A stretch of 64,000 nt of DNA from assembly GCF_008831285.2 (NCBI RefSeq), contig NC_045148.1, positions 11,762,183 to 11,826,182 of the forward strand, read 5' to 3'. Shown piece after piece: positions 1 to 11,700 of the stretch. Numbering within the stretch: position 1 is the stretch's first letter; each line of letters opens with the position of its first letter. Position numbers and translations under genes: made by a program. The notes under the pieces were generated by a model. That model worked only from the letters and a program-made list of their open reading frames with translations. It did not search any database and had not been told where the DNA came from. The DNA is from Nymphaea colorata. Its lineage: Eukaryota > Streptophyta > Magnoliopsida > Nymphaeales > Nymphaeaceae.

Positions 1-2683
1 CTTAGATAAGTCCAGTCTGAGTTCAATCAGTGAGTCCAGCATGTGCTCGAGTTGTCATCTTTGTAAGAGCCATGCCCTTCCTTTTCAGTCAATTAATAAA
101 AGAGAGCTTCAAGGATTTTTGACACCATATATTCTGATGTTTGGGGGCCTGCTTCAATTCCCTCTTCTTCTGGGAGTAGGTACTATGTCATTTTTATAGA
201 TTCATATTCCCGACATACTTGGATACACTTCATGAAACACAAATCTGAAGTTTTCTGTTTGTTTACTCAATTTCATGTCTTGGTTCGAAATAAATACTCC
301 AGTAATATTGTGCATTTTCAATGTGATGGTGGTGGTGAATTTATTTGTAATGAATTTACTGAGTATCTACTAGATAATGGGATCACTAGACAGATTTCAT
401 GCCCACATACTCCTCAGCAAAATGGAATTGTTGAACGGAAACATAGACATATTGTTGAAAGCGTGCTCAGCATGATGCATGACACAGACTTACCCATGAC
501 ATTGTGGACTGAGGCTTTTCATACGGCTGTCCATGTTATAAATCGACTGCCATTGGCTTTGCTTGATGGCAAATCCCCATATTTTTTATTACATCAAGAG
601 CAGCCACGTTATGAGGAATTGCGTGTTTTTGAATTTCTTTGCTATGTGCATGTTGATGTTTCCTTACATAACAAGTTTCAAGATCGTGCTATTTTGTTCA
701 GATTTATAGGGTATGCAGAAAACTACAAGGGTTATAGATGTTACAACCTTAAAACTGGGCGTGTTCATATTTCACGGCATGTTGTTTTTGATGAAAACAG
801 GTTACAAGATCCCAAGGCTACTTGCATGACACTCAAGGATAAAAATGAGGTTTATGATACTTAGCTGCATGCTGAAATCCTAAGACAAGGGGCTGACCGT
901 TTGATTGAGCACGAGGAGCAAGATGTTAATGAGCCTGAGACACTTGTGAGCGATTCCTTGGACAGCATGCCCTCATCCTCACAACCCCATGATTCACCTA
1001 TACATAGTTGGTTCTCAGGCCTTGTGTACTCTAGGCGATCAGCTCCTACTGTAGCCCCACGTCAGTCTCAACGTGTGCGACATCCCATTGATCGGTGGGT
1101 AAGTTATAACAACTTCTCTTTAGATTTTCAGTTGTTTATGACAGAAGTCCGCAAGATGGTCGAACCAAAATCCTATCACCATGCAAGTAAGGAAAAATGT
1201 TGGGTTGAAGCTATGAATGAGGAAATGACAACCTTTCATGAGTGTCAGACAGATTGTCCCTCGTCCAACTGATAAGAATGTTGTGGGCTCCAAATGGGTC
1301 TACAAACTGAAATATAAGCCAGATGGTAGCATTGATCGACATAAAGCACGTCTTGTGGTGCGCGATTTCACACAACAATATGGGGAAGATTATGATGAAA
1401 CATTCAGTCCGGTTATCAAGATGGGCACAATACGTGTGATTATTTCTCTTGCAGTCTCATATGGGTGGCCTCTTTATCAGTTAGATGTCAAAAATGCTTT
1501 TCTTCATGGGATTCTTAAGGAAGAGGTATACATGGAGCAACCTCCCTGCTACAATACTCATGATCCTCAAAAATGGGTTTGTAAGTTACACAAGTCTTTA
1601 TATGGGCTGAAGCAAGCTTCTAGATCATGGTTCGATCGGTTTTCTCATCATATACAACAAGTTGGTTTTCTACGAAGCTCTCTAGATCATTCCTTGTTTA
1701 TGTATCATACCGAAGAAGCTACTACTTGGTTATTTATCTATGTAGATGATATTGTTATAACTGGGAATTCTTCTTCTCATATATCTTATGTTAAGGATCT
1801 GTTGCAGCAAGAATTCAAGATGAAAGATCTCGGCGAAGTTCGATACTTCTTGGGTGTTGAACTTGATAGGGCAAATGATCGATTGACTCTTACGCAGCAT
1901 AAGTATACTCTTGATATTTTGGACAGGGCAGGTATGATTAATTGCAAACCCATAACTACTCCTAGTGTTCTAAACACTAAATTGGCTACCTCTGATGGAA
2001 CCGCTGCCTATTCAAATCCTACCTTCTATCGCAGCATTGTTGGTATGTTACAATACCTTACCTTTACCCGCCCAGACATAGTCTATGCTGTAACTCAAAC
2101 CTCTCAATTTATGCATGCACCCACAGAAGGACATATGGATGCCGCTAAGCAGATCTTATGGTATCTCAAAGCTACTCTTGGGGATGGATTGATCTATACA
2201 AAGTGTCCCAATGTTTCTCTTGGACATAGCATATATACTTATACTGATGCAAACTGGGCAAGAGATCCTGATGACCGATGCTTAGTTTCAGGTTTCTGCC
2301 TTTTTCTTGATTCTAATCTCATTTGTTGGAGCAGTAAAAAGCAGCGTGCAGTTGCACGATCTAGCACTGACGCAGAGTATAGAGCAATGGCTGTAGGGAC
2401 AGTTGAGGCATCATGGTTATGACATTTGCTTGGAGAGCTTCATCTACCTATTGTTCAGTCCTCATTGCTATGCGACAATCAAAGCGCTATCAAAATTGCC
2501 TTCAACCCCATTTTGCATAATCGTCAGAAGGTTGAAGAAGTCGAGATCTTGCCTACTTATATATCCACCAGTGAACAGATAGCAGATCTTTTTACCAAAG
2601 GTCTTACAGGGCAGCATTTTTGGGATTTGAAAAACAAGTTGTGCATGATCAAATCTCATGCACAACTTGAGGGGGGCTGTTAA
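1..2683 (+). pseudogene. Ty1/copia pol relic A (integrase, reverse transcriptase, RNase H), 5' end outside window
   Basis: This is the 3' part of a copia polyprotein, the enzyme set that copies and inserts an LTR retrotransposon. In order it shows a CxxC zinc-type stretch near 50-70, the integrase core from 121 (DVWGP, then GGGEF near 340 and HTPQQNGIVERKHR near 400-440), the reverse transcriptase from about 1240 (QLDVKNAFLHG near 1480-1510, catalytic YVDD near 1739-1750) and RNase H (YTDANWA, RSSTDAEYRA near 2240-2390). The reading frame is broken: a frameshift near 95-120, a TAG at 862-864, a frameshift near 1240-1260, and a TGA at 2420-2422. The C-terminus also lacks about a dozen residues normally present after the HN(R) motif near 2520, an in-frame deletion. 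The element is dead, but its YVDD is intact. It ends in a purine tract that abuts the LTR. Family assignment is firm; the exact lineage is not. Confidence 0.93.
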
Positions 2684-2973
2684 GTCTGTACGTATAAGTC
2701 TAAGGGGATCGGGTCTGTTCAGACCCGATCCACTTTGTTTTTATGTCTTCACGCCTAAGTGGTGGCATCTCTTGTAATTACTTCATGTTTTATTCCTCTT
2801 TTTGTTGTAACCTAATTAGGTTTATGTTTTAAAAATAAAGATCAAGCATCGTGTGGCTGCATTGGCCGACGGTTCTCTTCCCTTCATTGCTTTCTTCTAT
2901 TCTCTCTTCTCCATCCTCCTTATTTTCAGACGGAGAGACGTGATTCGGTGGTGTTTTAGTGAAGATTCTCACA
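2678..2973 (+). repeat. 3' LTR of copia relic A
   Basis: A polypurine tract (GAGGGGGG, 2669-2676) is followed one base later by TGTTAAG at 2678, the usual LTR start. I place the end at TCACA (2973), giving 296 bp with TG...CA termini. The next bases resume coding sequence of a different copia element (relic B), which is what an insertion into that element would leave. The 5' LTR is outside the window, so the target duplication (candidate GTAAG at 2974-2978) cannot be checked here. Confidence 0.72.
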
Positions 2974-4713
2974 GTAAGTTCATCTGAAGTGAGTGGCCTT
3001 AGTCCATCTGATCCCTGTCAAGATTTACCCATCGCTCTTTGCAAAGGCAGACGACAATGTACTTTACATCCTATATCTCATTTTGTGCCTATTGACGGTG
3101 TACTTTTGCATCCTATATCTCATTTTGTGTCTACTGACGGTGTTGATAAAACTATGCAACAGTTTATTTAAGCTCTGGCTGCTCATACAATTCCTACGTG
3201 TCACCAGCAGACTTTATTAGATACCCAATGGAGACAGGCTATGCAAGTTGAGATGGATGCCTTAGTTCAGCGAGACACCTGGGAACTTGTTGATCCTCCT
3301 TCTCATCGTGACATTGTTGGCTCTAAGTGGGTATTCACAGTGAAATATAATTCTGATGTTTCTATGGAACGATACAAAGCTCGGTTGGTTGCTAAGGGCT
3401 ACACGCAGACCTACGGTCTGGATTTCTTTGAGACCTTCTCTCCGGTTGGAACCATTCGTCTTATCATTTCTGTGGCTGTACACCATGACCGGCACATGTA
3501 CCAGCTTGATGTCAAAAACGCCTTTTTGTACGGTGATCTTGATGAGACTGTCTATATGCAACAACCACTAGGGTTTGAACGACAGGGGAAGTGTGGCAAA
3601 GTGTGCAAATTGAAGAAAGCTATTTATGGACTCAAGCAGAGTCCTCGCGCGTGGTTTCACAAGTTCTCCGAGGTAGTCTCAAAGTGTGGCTTTCCGAGAT
3701 CTCCTCTTGATCATTCTCTGTTTATCAAGAAGACTTTAGGGGTATAACCGTTCTAGTGGTTTATGTTGATGATATTATCTGACAGGTGACTCCGATCAAG
3801 AAATTTCTGATGCAAAACTATTTCTTCAAAAACACTTTGTGCCAAAAGATCTTGGTCCACTACGATATTTTTTGGGAATAGAGGTTGCTCGCAATAGGGA
3901 TGGTGTTGTTCTCTCTCAACGGAAGTATGTTGTTGATTTATTGCATGACACAAAGATGCTAGGAGCTAAACCAGCTAATTTACCTATGAATCCATGTATA
4001 CACCTTCATGATGACCAAACAGAATTAGTAGATTCTCGATCATATAGGTCTTTTATTGGAAAACTACTCTATGTTACTGTGACAAGACCAAACATTAGTT
4101 TTGCAGTGGGAAAACTAAGTCAATTTATGGAAAAACCCAGGAAAGTTCATTGAGATGCTGTTTTGATGGTGGTTAAATATCTGAAATCCTCTTCTGGCAA
4201 AGGCCTTTTGTTCACAAAAGGCAAGACCCTGGAAGTGGAAGCCTATAGTGATGTTGACTATGCTGGCTCAGTCGAAGACATGAAATCTACCACAAGATCT
4301 TGTGTATTTGTGGGAGGCAACCTCATATCATGGAGAAGCAAAAAACAAGGCGTGGTGTCAAGATCTAGCGTAGAATTCAAATACAAAGCTATGGCTCAAA
4401 CTGCAGCAGAAATGACTTGGGCTAGATCCATGCTATCTAGCCTAAGTGTGTCGATTCCACTTCCCATGAAGATGTATTGTAACAATCGAGCAGCGACATA
4501 CATTGTAAACAATCCAGTTTTTTATGAAAAAACTAAACATATTGAAGTTGACTGCCATTACATTTGAGATCTCGTTCAAGGAGGAACCATTGCCACTATT
4601 CATGTTCCTTCAGAAGATCAAGCTGCAGATGTCTTCACCAAAGCTCTCCCTATTGGTGATTTCTCTAAATGTTGTGACAAGCTGAGCATGTTTAATATGT
4701 ATGCTCCAGCTTG
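2974..4713 (+). pseudogene. Ty1/copia pol relic B (RT and RNase H), host of relic A
   Basis: This stretch starts in the linker just upstream of reverse transcriptase (DLPIALCKG near 3025), continues through RT (WVFTVKY, YQLDVKNAFLYG near 3500, YGLKQSPRAW near 3630) and ends with RNase H (DVDYAGS, SRSSVEFKYKA near 4360) and the C-terminal ADVFTKALP. Breaks: TAA at 3169-3171, frameshifts near 3740 and 3780 either side of the YVDD motif, TGA at 4151-4153 where a Trp codon is usual, and TGA at 4565-4567 where Arg is usual. Its sequence differs clearly from relic A, so they are separate copia families. The 5' half should lie left of the window if relic A is nested in it. Confidence 0.9.
3067..3143 (+). 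repeat. 42-bp in-frame tandem duplication in relic B
   Basis: The segment beginning CATCCTATATCTCATTTTGT at 3067 is repeated at 3109, an offset of 42 bp or exactly 14 codons. It doubles the peptide HPISHFV in the linker before reverse transcriptase. The copies differ at two positions (GCC/GTC and ATT/ACT), so the duplication is not recent. Confidence 0.8.
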
Positions 4714-4721
4714 AGGGGGAG

Positions 4722-4916
4722 TGTTGAAATTAGAGGAGTTTATGTTTTTAGGTGGCTCTTTGTAATAATTAAAGAGTTATAAGACCTCTTTAATCTTTTC
4801 TTTATTTTAGATTGAAGTAATCTGTAAATCTCTTTTCTACCCTAATCTCTTTATAATGGAGATTAGGGTTAGTGAATGGATTACGTTTTCTCTCTCCACG
4901 TCTCAAGGCTGCAACA
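4722..4916 (+). repeat. 3' LTR of copia relic B
   Basis: Follows the polypurine tract GAGGGGGAG (4714-4721). It starts TGTTG and ends CAACA at 4916, a perfect 5-bp inverted terminus, for a length of 195 bp. The candidate target-site copy is AACTT at 4917-4921; the left-hand partner would be outside the window. Confidence 0.78.
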
Positions 4917-5239
4917 AACTTCTTAAATGGGAGTGCTCCATCTTTTTGATGTAGTTAGATACACATGTTTACTCATGTTTTTTGGCTGTCTGCTGACAAA
5001 CAACAAAGATGAGTTGTGAAATTATGTCCTTGTTCTACTTATCATGAGATATAACAAATGCATATTCAATGAAGTGAACCGTTCAGAAAAGGTTAATCAG
5101 ACGATTCAAGTTGGAGAGAAGTTATTGTTTGTCTTTTGTTTCTTTCACTGGATTATTGTACATTTATAATTTATCTTGTTTTTCTTCTCTTCTTTTGCTA
5201 TTTACCTAATTGCAATTGTGATTGCCACCTGGAAAGCAG
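4917..5239 (+). other. Lipoyl synthase intron sequence between copia LTR and exon
   Basis: No gene or element recognised. It runs from the end of the relic B LTR to the acceptor AG (5238-5239) of the lipoyl synthase exon. A T-rich stretch lies at about 5130-5215, as expected upstream of a plant 3' splice site. If the gene is intact, this is the 3' remainder of an intron that holds the copia nest. Confidence 0.6.
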
Positions 5240-6509
5240 GTATAATCAGAGTTTATGTGTTTTGAAACATGCAAAGAGCTGCAAGAGAGGAATGATAACA
5301 AAATCTTCTATAATGCTGGGTCTTGGAGAGTCTGATGAGGAGGTGAAGGAAGCCATGCAGGACTTGAGAGCCATTGGTGTTGACATTCTGACATTGGGGC
5401 AATACTTACAGGTGAATTACTAATGTCATAATAGGTTCTTCATTGTCAAATCTTGTGTTTGACTCTTCCAAAGTTGAGTTTTCTTGTCCATGTGCTTTTT
5501 GCAGCCAACACCATTTCATTTGACCGTTAAGGAATATGTGACTCCTGAAAAGTTTTCCTTTTGGAAGGAGTATGGAGAGTCAATAGGTTTTCGTTATGTA
5601 GCCAGTGGACCTCTGGTAATGTTACATTATGCAATTGTTTTGCTTCTTTTGATGGATCCATTAGAATGTCATATGGAAGTAACATTAACCTCCAAATTAA
5701 CTTGCTATTCAAATATTTGCAGAAAATTCGGGCATGTGTTCCACTGATGTTGTCTTTGCATGAAAAGAAATTTATTGCTGGTTGGAGTTTTGTCTTCAGA
5801 TGCACTTGAATGCAAGATTTCTCTGTTGAAATACTCGAACATCAATAATGTTTCACATATACAAGGCTAAATTTTAGGTGGCAGTAGATTAACTGTTTGG
5901 GTTAACATTTATATGACAAAAATTAGGCATTAAATTACTTCTTTGGAATTTTGAGCTGTTTCTTGTTATGTTATTAAAAGTTACAAATCTCTTTTGAAAA
6001 TATTCCTTTCTTCAATATCTTAATAACGAACTTAGCATAACACTCAATTAAGATTACACTTCATAGGATCTATCCAATATAGGTCTTTTGGTTCCGGCCT
6101 AAACTGAAATAGTCACTCTTTCAGTGCATCATAATTTGTTGATCGAAGCTAACATTGTAACAACCCGACCCACTCCCGGGCTCGGGCCCCTGGTTCGGTG
6201 GATCCCAACCCGCCCCCTAGCAGTTTCGGCTCTAACCTTAAAAAGGCTAGGAACCAGGACAATCATCTCATTAATGACCCTCCTTTATAAGCCCTTGAAG
6301 ATCTCTTACAATCTTCGATACGAGACTAAACATTTGGGGCGTTACAAACATGGACCCATGTAGGAGCAAGTGCACCTGTACTTAACATGGAGCAACCACA
6401 ATTTTTGTTATTTATCAGAAGGAATGTGAAGGCCATTCCTCTATCACTTTCTCATTCTTGCTGAAAAGAAAGTGAGAATTTTATTTTTTTAGGAGTAGAG
6501 GGAGAGGGA

Positions 6510-6562
<53 letters not shown>

Positions 6563-7772
6563 CTCCATTTCTTTTCTTTTTTTTTTAGGTGGGGGGGCAA
6601 GAGGGGGAAGGAAGGGGGCTTCTCACCTCGTCCTTCTCTGCCCTGACATACTTGCAAAGATGCATCATCATTTGCTTGGCCCATGTACTTCTGAGATATT
6701 GCTTATGGCATGAATAACTCATGATTAAGATTTTGTAGAAGGCTCAGGGAAACAAATTGAGAGGTTGCTTATGGCATGAATAACTCGTGATTAAGATTTT
6801 GTAGAAGGCTCAGGGAAACAAATCTGAAAATGAAGTTGATATAATATGTGTAATATATACAAATATAAAATACAGAATATTCATTTGAGCCTAAAATGCA
6901 TGACATACGGTGTCTAGTTCTGACTGTTCCTTTCAGTGCCTGGATTGACCTGTGTCCAAATTTCTGTCTTTGACTGTATAGATTTTAGGTGGGAGTTGAA
7001 GAGAGAACGATTAATCCTGTTAGTCTTGACCAGCCTATTTCTGATTTCCATTTTTGACAGCTTAAAGTTTGGATCAGAAAAAGAGCGAGAGATAGAGATA
7101 GAGATAGAGATAGAGATAGAGAGATGGTTAGCAGAAGGAAGATTCTTCTCTTTATTATTGGTTTTATCCTTTTCTGATCACAACCACACTACGTATTTGA
7201 AGGATGCATTTGTATCTTATCCAAGAAAGTAGCTGGCCTGCTGTCTAGTGAGTCATTCTGTTCTATCTTCGATATAGTTCTGTAGTATTTTTGGTTTTTT
7301 TGAGAGCTATGGCTGTTAGTATCATGAAAAAAAAAAAAATTGGTCATCCAAGGAGCAAAAGTATACTTTTTCCCTCTTTTTATTCTATCCTCTTACTTGT
7401 GACTGGATGCCTATTGACTGTGTCTGTGTTGGCTCCTTTCCTAGTTATTAGTTTACATAGGTTTTCGTCTTCAGAAATTAGGGAATTCTACTAAGGAAAT
7501 GGATGTAATGTATGTCTGATTAATTTCTTTCTCATAAAGTAAAGGTGAACTGTACTCCATATCTTATGAAATAAATGACATTTCATCGAATCTTTCATTT
7601 TGTAATTAACATTTTGAATTAGAAGAGCTCGAAGCTTGTTTCATTATACAATTGATATATTAATTAGCATTGATCATTTTAACAGGTTCGATCTTCTTAC
7701 AGAGCAGGCGAATTTTTCATTGAAAGCATGCTCAAGGATCGGAAAGCAAGTGATACTATTGGTACCAAATGA
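5240..7772 (+). CDS. LIP1: Lipoyl synthase, mitochondrial type (last three coding exons)
   Basis: Lipoyl synthase is a radical-SAM enzyme that inserts two sulfurs into octanoyl groups on lipoyl domains; in plants this form works in mitochondria and serves pyruvate dehydrogenase and the glycine cleavage system. Exons: 5240-5411 (57 codons plus one base), 5505-5615 (37 codons) and 7686-7769 (28 codons) with stop TGA 7770-7772; the two visible introns are phase 0 with GT-AG ends. Diagnostic motifs are [30 protein letters not shown] and [19 protein letters not shown]. The RSSY serine, known in this family to bind the auxiliary 4Fe-4S cluster, is encoded at the start of the last exon. The [10 protein letters not shown]...[10 protein letters not shown] stretch fits the mitochondrial rather than the plastid paralogue. 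The cysteine motifs belong to exons left of the window. The 2,070-bp last intron carries a solo LTR, yet all three exons are free of stops, so the gene looks functional. Confidence 0.93.
6156..6346 (+). mobile_element. 191-bp solo LTR (or TRIM-like LTR) with perfect 5-bp TSD in lipoyl synthase intron
   Basis: The sequence starts TGTAACAACCCG and ends GGGGCGTTACA, so the termini TGTAAC/GTTACA are inverted. It is flanked on both sides by AACAT (6151-6155 and 6347-6351), an exact 5-bp target duplication. Length and ends fit a solo LTR or a short TRIM-type LTR. No internal domain is present. Orientation is not determined by coding content, so the strand is nominal. Confidence 0.85.
6512..6559. 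repeat. (GA)n microsatellite
   Basis: An uninterrupted GA run of 48 bp in the last lipoyl synthase intron, followed about 15 bp later by T-rich and then G-rich sequence. Likely length-polymorphic. Confidence 0.95.
6701..6823. repeat. 66-bp tandem duplication
   Basis: GCTTATGGCATGAATAACTC starts at 6701 and again at 6767, offset 66 bp. The second copy is 57 bp long and differs at one base (CTCATG versus CTCGTG), so the duplication is young. It lies in the last intron of lipoyl synthase. Confidence 0.93.
7087..7125. repeat. (GATAGA)n microsatellite
   Basis: About six units of a 6-bp GATAGA repeat in the last lipoyl synthase intron. Confidence 0.92.
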
Positions 7773-7964
7773 TGATTCCGTCTTTTGTCATATTTATTTA
7801 ACATGCTTGTCTGCAAGATGCTTGACTCTGTTATCCTGTGTGTAATGGCCTTGATTACGGGATATATTTAGTCGTTGAAAATTTCTTCATAATCAATGTG
7901 TCATTCAGTTCATGTGTGGTATATTTATGTAATTTTCCTTAACATTTACCAATAGAATAATTGA

Positions 7965-7970
7965 AATAAA
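7965..7970 (+). terminator. Candidate poly(A) signal of lipoyl synthase
   Basis: AATAAA lies 192 bp after the TGA stop, in AT-rich sequence, at a plausible distance for a plant 3' UTR. Position and motif only; the cleavage site cannot be read from sequence. Confidence 0.45.
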
Positions 7971-8697
7971 CTACTTTTTTGTAGCATTCTTTCTTCATTT
8001 TGGAAGAAAGTATTGATTGTGAATTCTAGAATAGTAAGAACGCTTATCCTGGAAAACATTTGTGAGCCTTACAAATCACTGGCATATTTAGAGTTTTTTC
8101 TTTTTGAATCTTGAACATGCATGACATCCTAGGTCGCATAACTGCAGGGTGTGGCAGCAAAATTATATAATGCACGTGGAAATGTTAAAAAAACTTTTTG
8201 TAAATTGTGAAATGTTTTTTTGTAGATTGTAATGGAAGACAACTTTAACAGTAGAAAAGTAAGTTGAATATTTTTCGTAAATTATAAAATTGAACCTCTA
8301 TAGAAAATTTAATTGGATAAAAGTTTAAAATTAAGAATGAAAAATTAAAACTCTTACATTTTCTCTCAGTTTTTCTTTTCTTCTCCATCAATGCATTTGC
8401 TGCCGCACCTTCTTCTGCTCAGCCAGGTGAATACCCCTCCTCCTTCTCATTATAGACGTCAGTGTAGTACCACTGTTTCTGTTGCCATCTTGCTAGTAGT
8501 AGGAATATTTCTGCTGTACTGAAAGTTGGGGTTGGGGGGGGGGGTTGTGGGAGAGAGAAAAAGAGAGGCTTTTGTTTTTTAAAACTTAGACATTTGGTCT
8601 TTTGATCTAGTCAGTTGCAGCTCACTGCATCCAACTTGGATGACCATGGATGATGGATCTTTGTCACAGTGGTGCCTTGCCCATACCCGAGTTAGTC
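7971..8697. other. AT-rich spacer between lipoyl synthase and hAT element
   Basis: No coding sequence recognised. There is a short G run at about 8530-8544 and AT-rich DNA elsewhere. The spacer ends at the left target duplication (8698-8705) of the hAT transposon. Confidence 0.6.
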
Positions 8698-8705
8698 AGT
8701 TCAAA

Positions 8706-11700
8706 GCATTGTCACAAAAAACATGTACGGGTATTATATGGCGAGGAATTTCTTGGGTATAATACGACAAAGTTGTATATCTCGAGAATATCTCGGGAAA
8801 ATCTCAGTGAATTTAAAAAAAATAAATAAAAAATCCTGACAATTATATAAAAATAAAATAAATAAGAAATAAAAAAAACATTGAAAAATGGCTAGATAAG
8901 CAACAAATTAAAATTAGAAAATGAAAACTAACAGTTTGACAAATACATAACTAACAAAAGTTTGTTGCCTTCATGGCTTTACAACACAAATGAAGTTATT
9001 CTTTACTTGGAAAATGAAAAAAAATATGTCCTAGTCTTCATACCAGGAAGTGGAGTCATCTTCATTTCTTGTATGCCCTTGAAGTTCTTTGTCTTTCACT
9101 TTCATCAATATTTTCCTCTTCTGAATCTGAAGACAAGTTTGCCATCTCAGTATTTAAATTTTCTTCAGAAAATGGATTCACTTGTTCAATGTAGATAGGA
9201 TTTGCATTGGACTTCTTCAATTCTGGAGCCATGCTTTGCAAATGCATATCATTCTAACGAAAACCAAATTTATTAATCTTGATGGTGCAAGACTGTTTCT
9301 TTTCTTCGTGTTAGCAGCATCAAATGCACTCCAATTTCTTTCACAGGCTGATGCGCTGCATGGTTGACTTAAAATTTTGAATCTTTGATTGTTACACTTT
9401 GAAGCACAGGAACAGAAGAGCCAAACATACTCCCACCAAATTCGTAATATAATTAAAAAACAAAACAAAATTTAAAAGTATATGTGCCTAACCAATAACC
9501 AATGTTGATTGCATAAATAGAAAAACTAGTAAAATGGGACACTTACATGGATGTGAAGTATGAATAAGAGTCATGGCTAATCCCTTGCGAAACAATGTAG
9601 GATCTTTATTATGATATTTGACCAACTCATTAACTATTTCAAAATAGCCTTCACTAGGAACAAGTTTTTTTGACACTATGTCCAAACCCTCACAAACTTC
9701 TTCATCCATTTTTACCTTTCTTTCCAAAATAAATGAGGATTTAAAAAAGCAGCTGCAACATGTATTGGATTGTGCAAGTTATGATTCCGTCTCCTGTCAA
9801 TTAGTTTCCAATATGGCATATATTTTTCCATGTTGGCCTTACTTGCAGTCTTTTTAGCTTCTTTAGCTCTATCAAGTGCCTCATACAAATGTCCCATAGT
9901 GGCGCCTTCTCCATTCTACCAATTTCAATACTTTCACCAATGGTTCAACAAACATGATTTTTTTTTTTTCCATATTCCAAAAGTCTTCATTTTGAATAAG
10001 ATATGTAATCTCTCTAGGATGATCTTTTCCACTTCTTGTTCTACAAGTCTCCAATCATTGGAGGCAACCATGAACCTCAAATTCTCTTCTTGTTTTAAAA
10101 TAGAATGTAAACAAATGAAATGAGAAGCAAACCTTGTAGCACCCGACCTTTTCAACTCTTTTCCCTTTGTGTAAGTTCTCATTATATCTAAAGCTTGCTG
10201 CTTATTGTATATGAATTTGACAATTTGTCTGGCTTTTGTCATGATAGATGCTACATTTTCCAAAGTGTCAATATCTTCAAGCATTAAATCAATGCAATGA
10301 GCAACACATGATGGAGTAAAAATATTTGAATACCTTTCTTCAAGGATAAGTTGTCTTTTTGTAATTGCTTCAATTGTCTGTCAGAATCTGTGCAACATTT
10401 TTTGGCCCTTTTCTTCAATAGTTGAAGATAAAAATTCAGTTATAAGTTCTGGATTTTTAGGAACATTTTCTACATGTTTTGCTTTCCAAAATATCGTACA
10501 TGTTGGACAACTTACCAACAAATTTATGTATGATTTGCTTCTAATTGTATCTTTCCAAATATCTGACATAATAGTACACCCATATTGTGCCCATGTAGCT
10601 TTCATTTCTTCAATATATGCTTCAACCTCTTTCGTTGCATCATTTAGTAGCCTTCTTCTCACTGCTTCACTACTTGATGGGAAGTATCCTGGGCCATGCC
10701 GGGAAACAGCAACAAGAAAATTCTTGAAATCACTCGATCGAAGTAAGTTGAATGGTAGATTGTTCATAGCCATGGCTTTAAAAAGGAAGCTATCAATATC
10801 ATCCTTTTCTTGTTTTTTGAACATGTTTGAAATTGTCTGATGTTGTCCTCTTCCTTTAGCCAATGAGTTTGAACTGGAAGAACCTAAATATGCTCCACTT
10901 CCACTTGAACTTATTGGATAGCTTTGCATTTTTCCTTTTTTGTTGGCCTCTTGTTAATACCTTGACAAGCTTTTAGTGCCATTTGTTTGATATTTTCTGG
11001 CACATTCTGACATATGGCAACATCATGACATTGATGGCCTGATAAATGATACTTAAACCAGGTGATTCCTCCTACATATTGTTCTCCACAGAATTTGCAA
11101 ACCAATTTTCCTTCTTCATTTAACTCTGCCTGTTGCCAGAATATGTCTTTGCCTTTAGGCATGATTAAAAATTTACCACCACCACCTAAACCATTCAACA
11201 AGTTAACAAATTAAGAAAGAACCAAAGAACTTCGTTCAAAGGACTTGCAATTACAAAGTATATATATCTAATTATGTATAAATCTGCAGCTGAAATCATG
11301 TTAAAGCTTGCAAAAAAGATAAAGATGAATAAACAGAGCTAAACACTGGACAATTATTTTTCCTAGTTGTTAGCCTGTTACTGCACGATTCTAAGTTTCT
11401 AACATAATAAAAGTATAAAACATAGCTAGCTTACGTCCCAACACCATTGATGCTCGACTAACCAACAAACAAATAGATTATAAATTTCACATAATAAAAG
11501 TGTAAAATAGAGCTAGCCGAACCGTTGATGCTCGACTCCCGTTAGCCTCCGGCGATTCCCGTCAGCCTTCGGCGATTCCCGTCGATGGTTGACTCGCATC
11601 AACCTCCGGCGACTCCCGTCGACCCCTCTCACCGTTTGTCCGTCCGGCGACTCCCCTCTGAACTTCAAGGTTCACTTTCAAGTTTCACCCGAATGAGAAA

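Noticed and set aside
5484-5809. Open frames continuing past the lipoyl synthase exon 5505-5615
   Set aside because: They read into the intron; the GT donor at 5616 and the matching acceptor at 7685 restore the RSSY motif.
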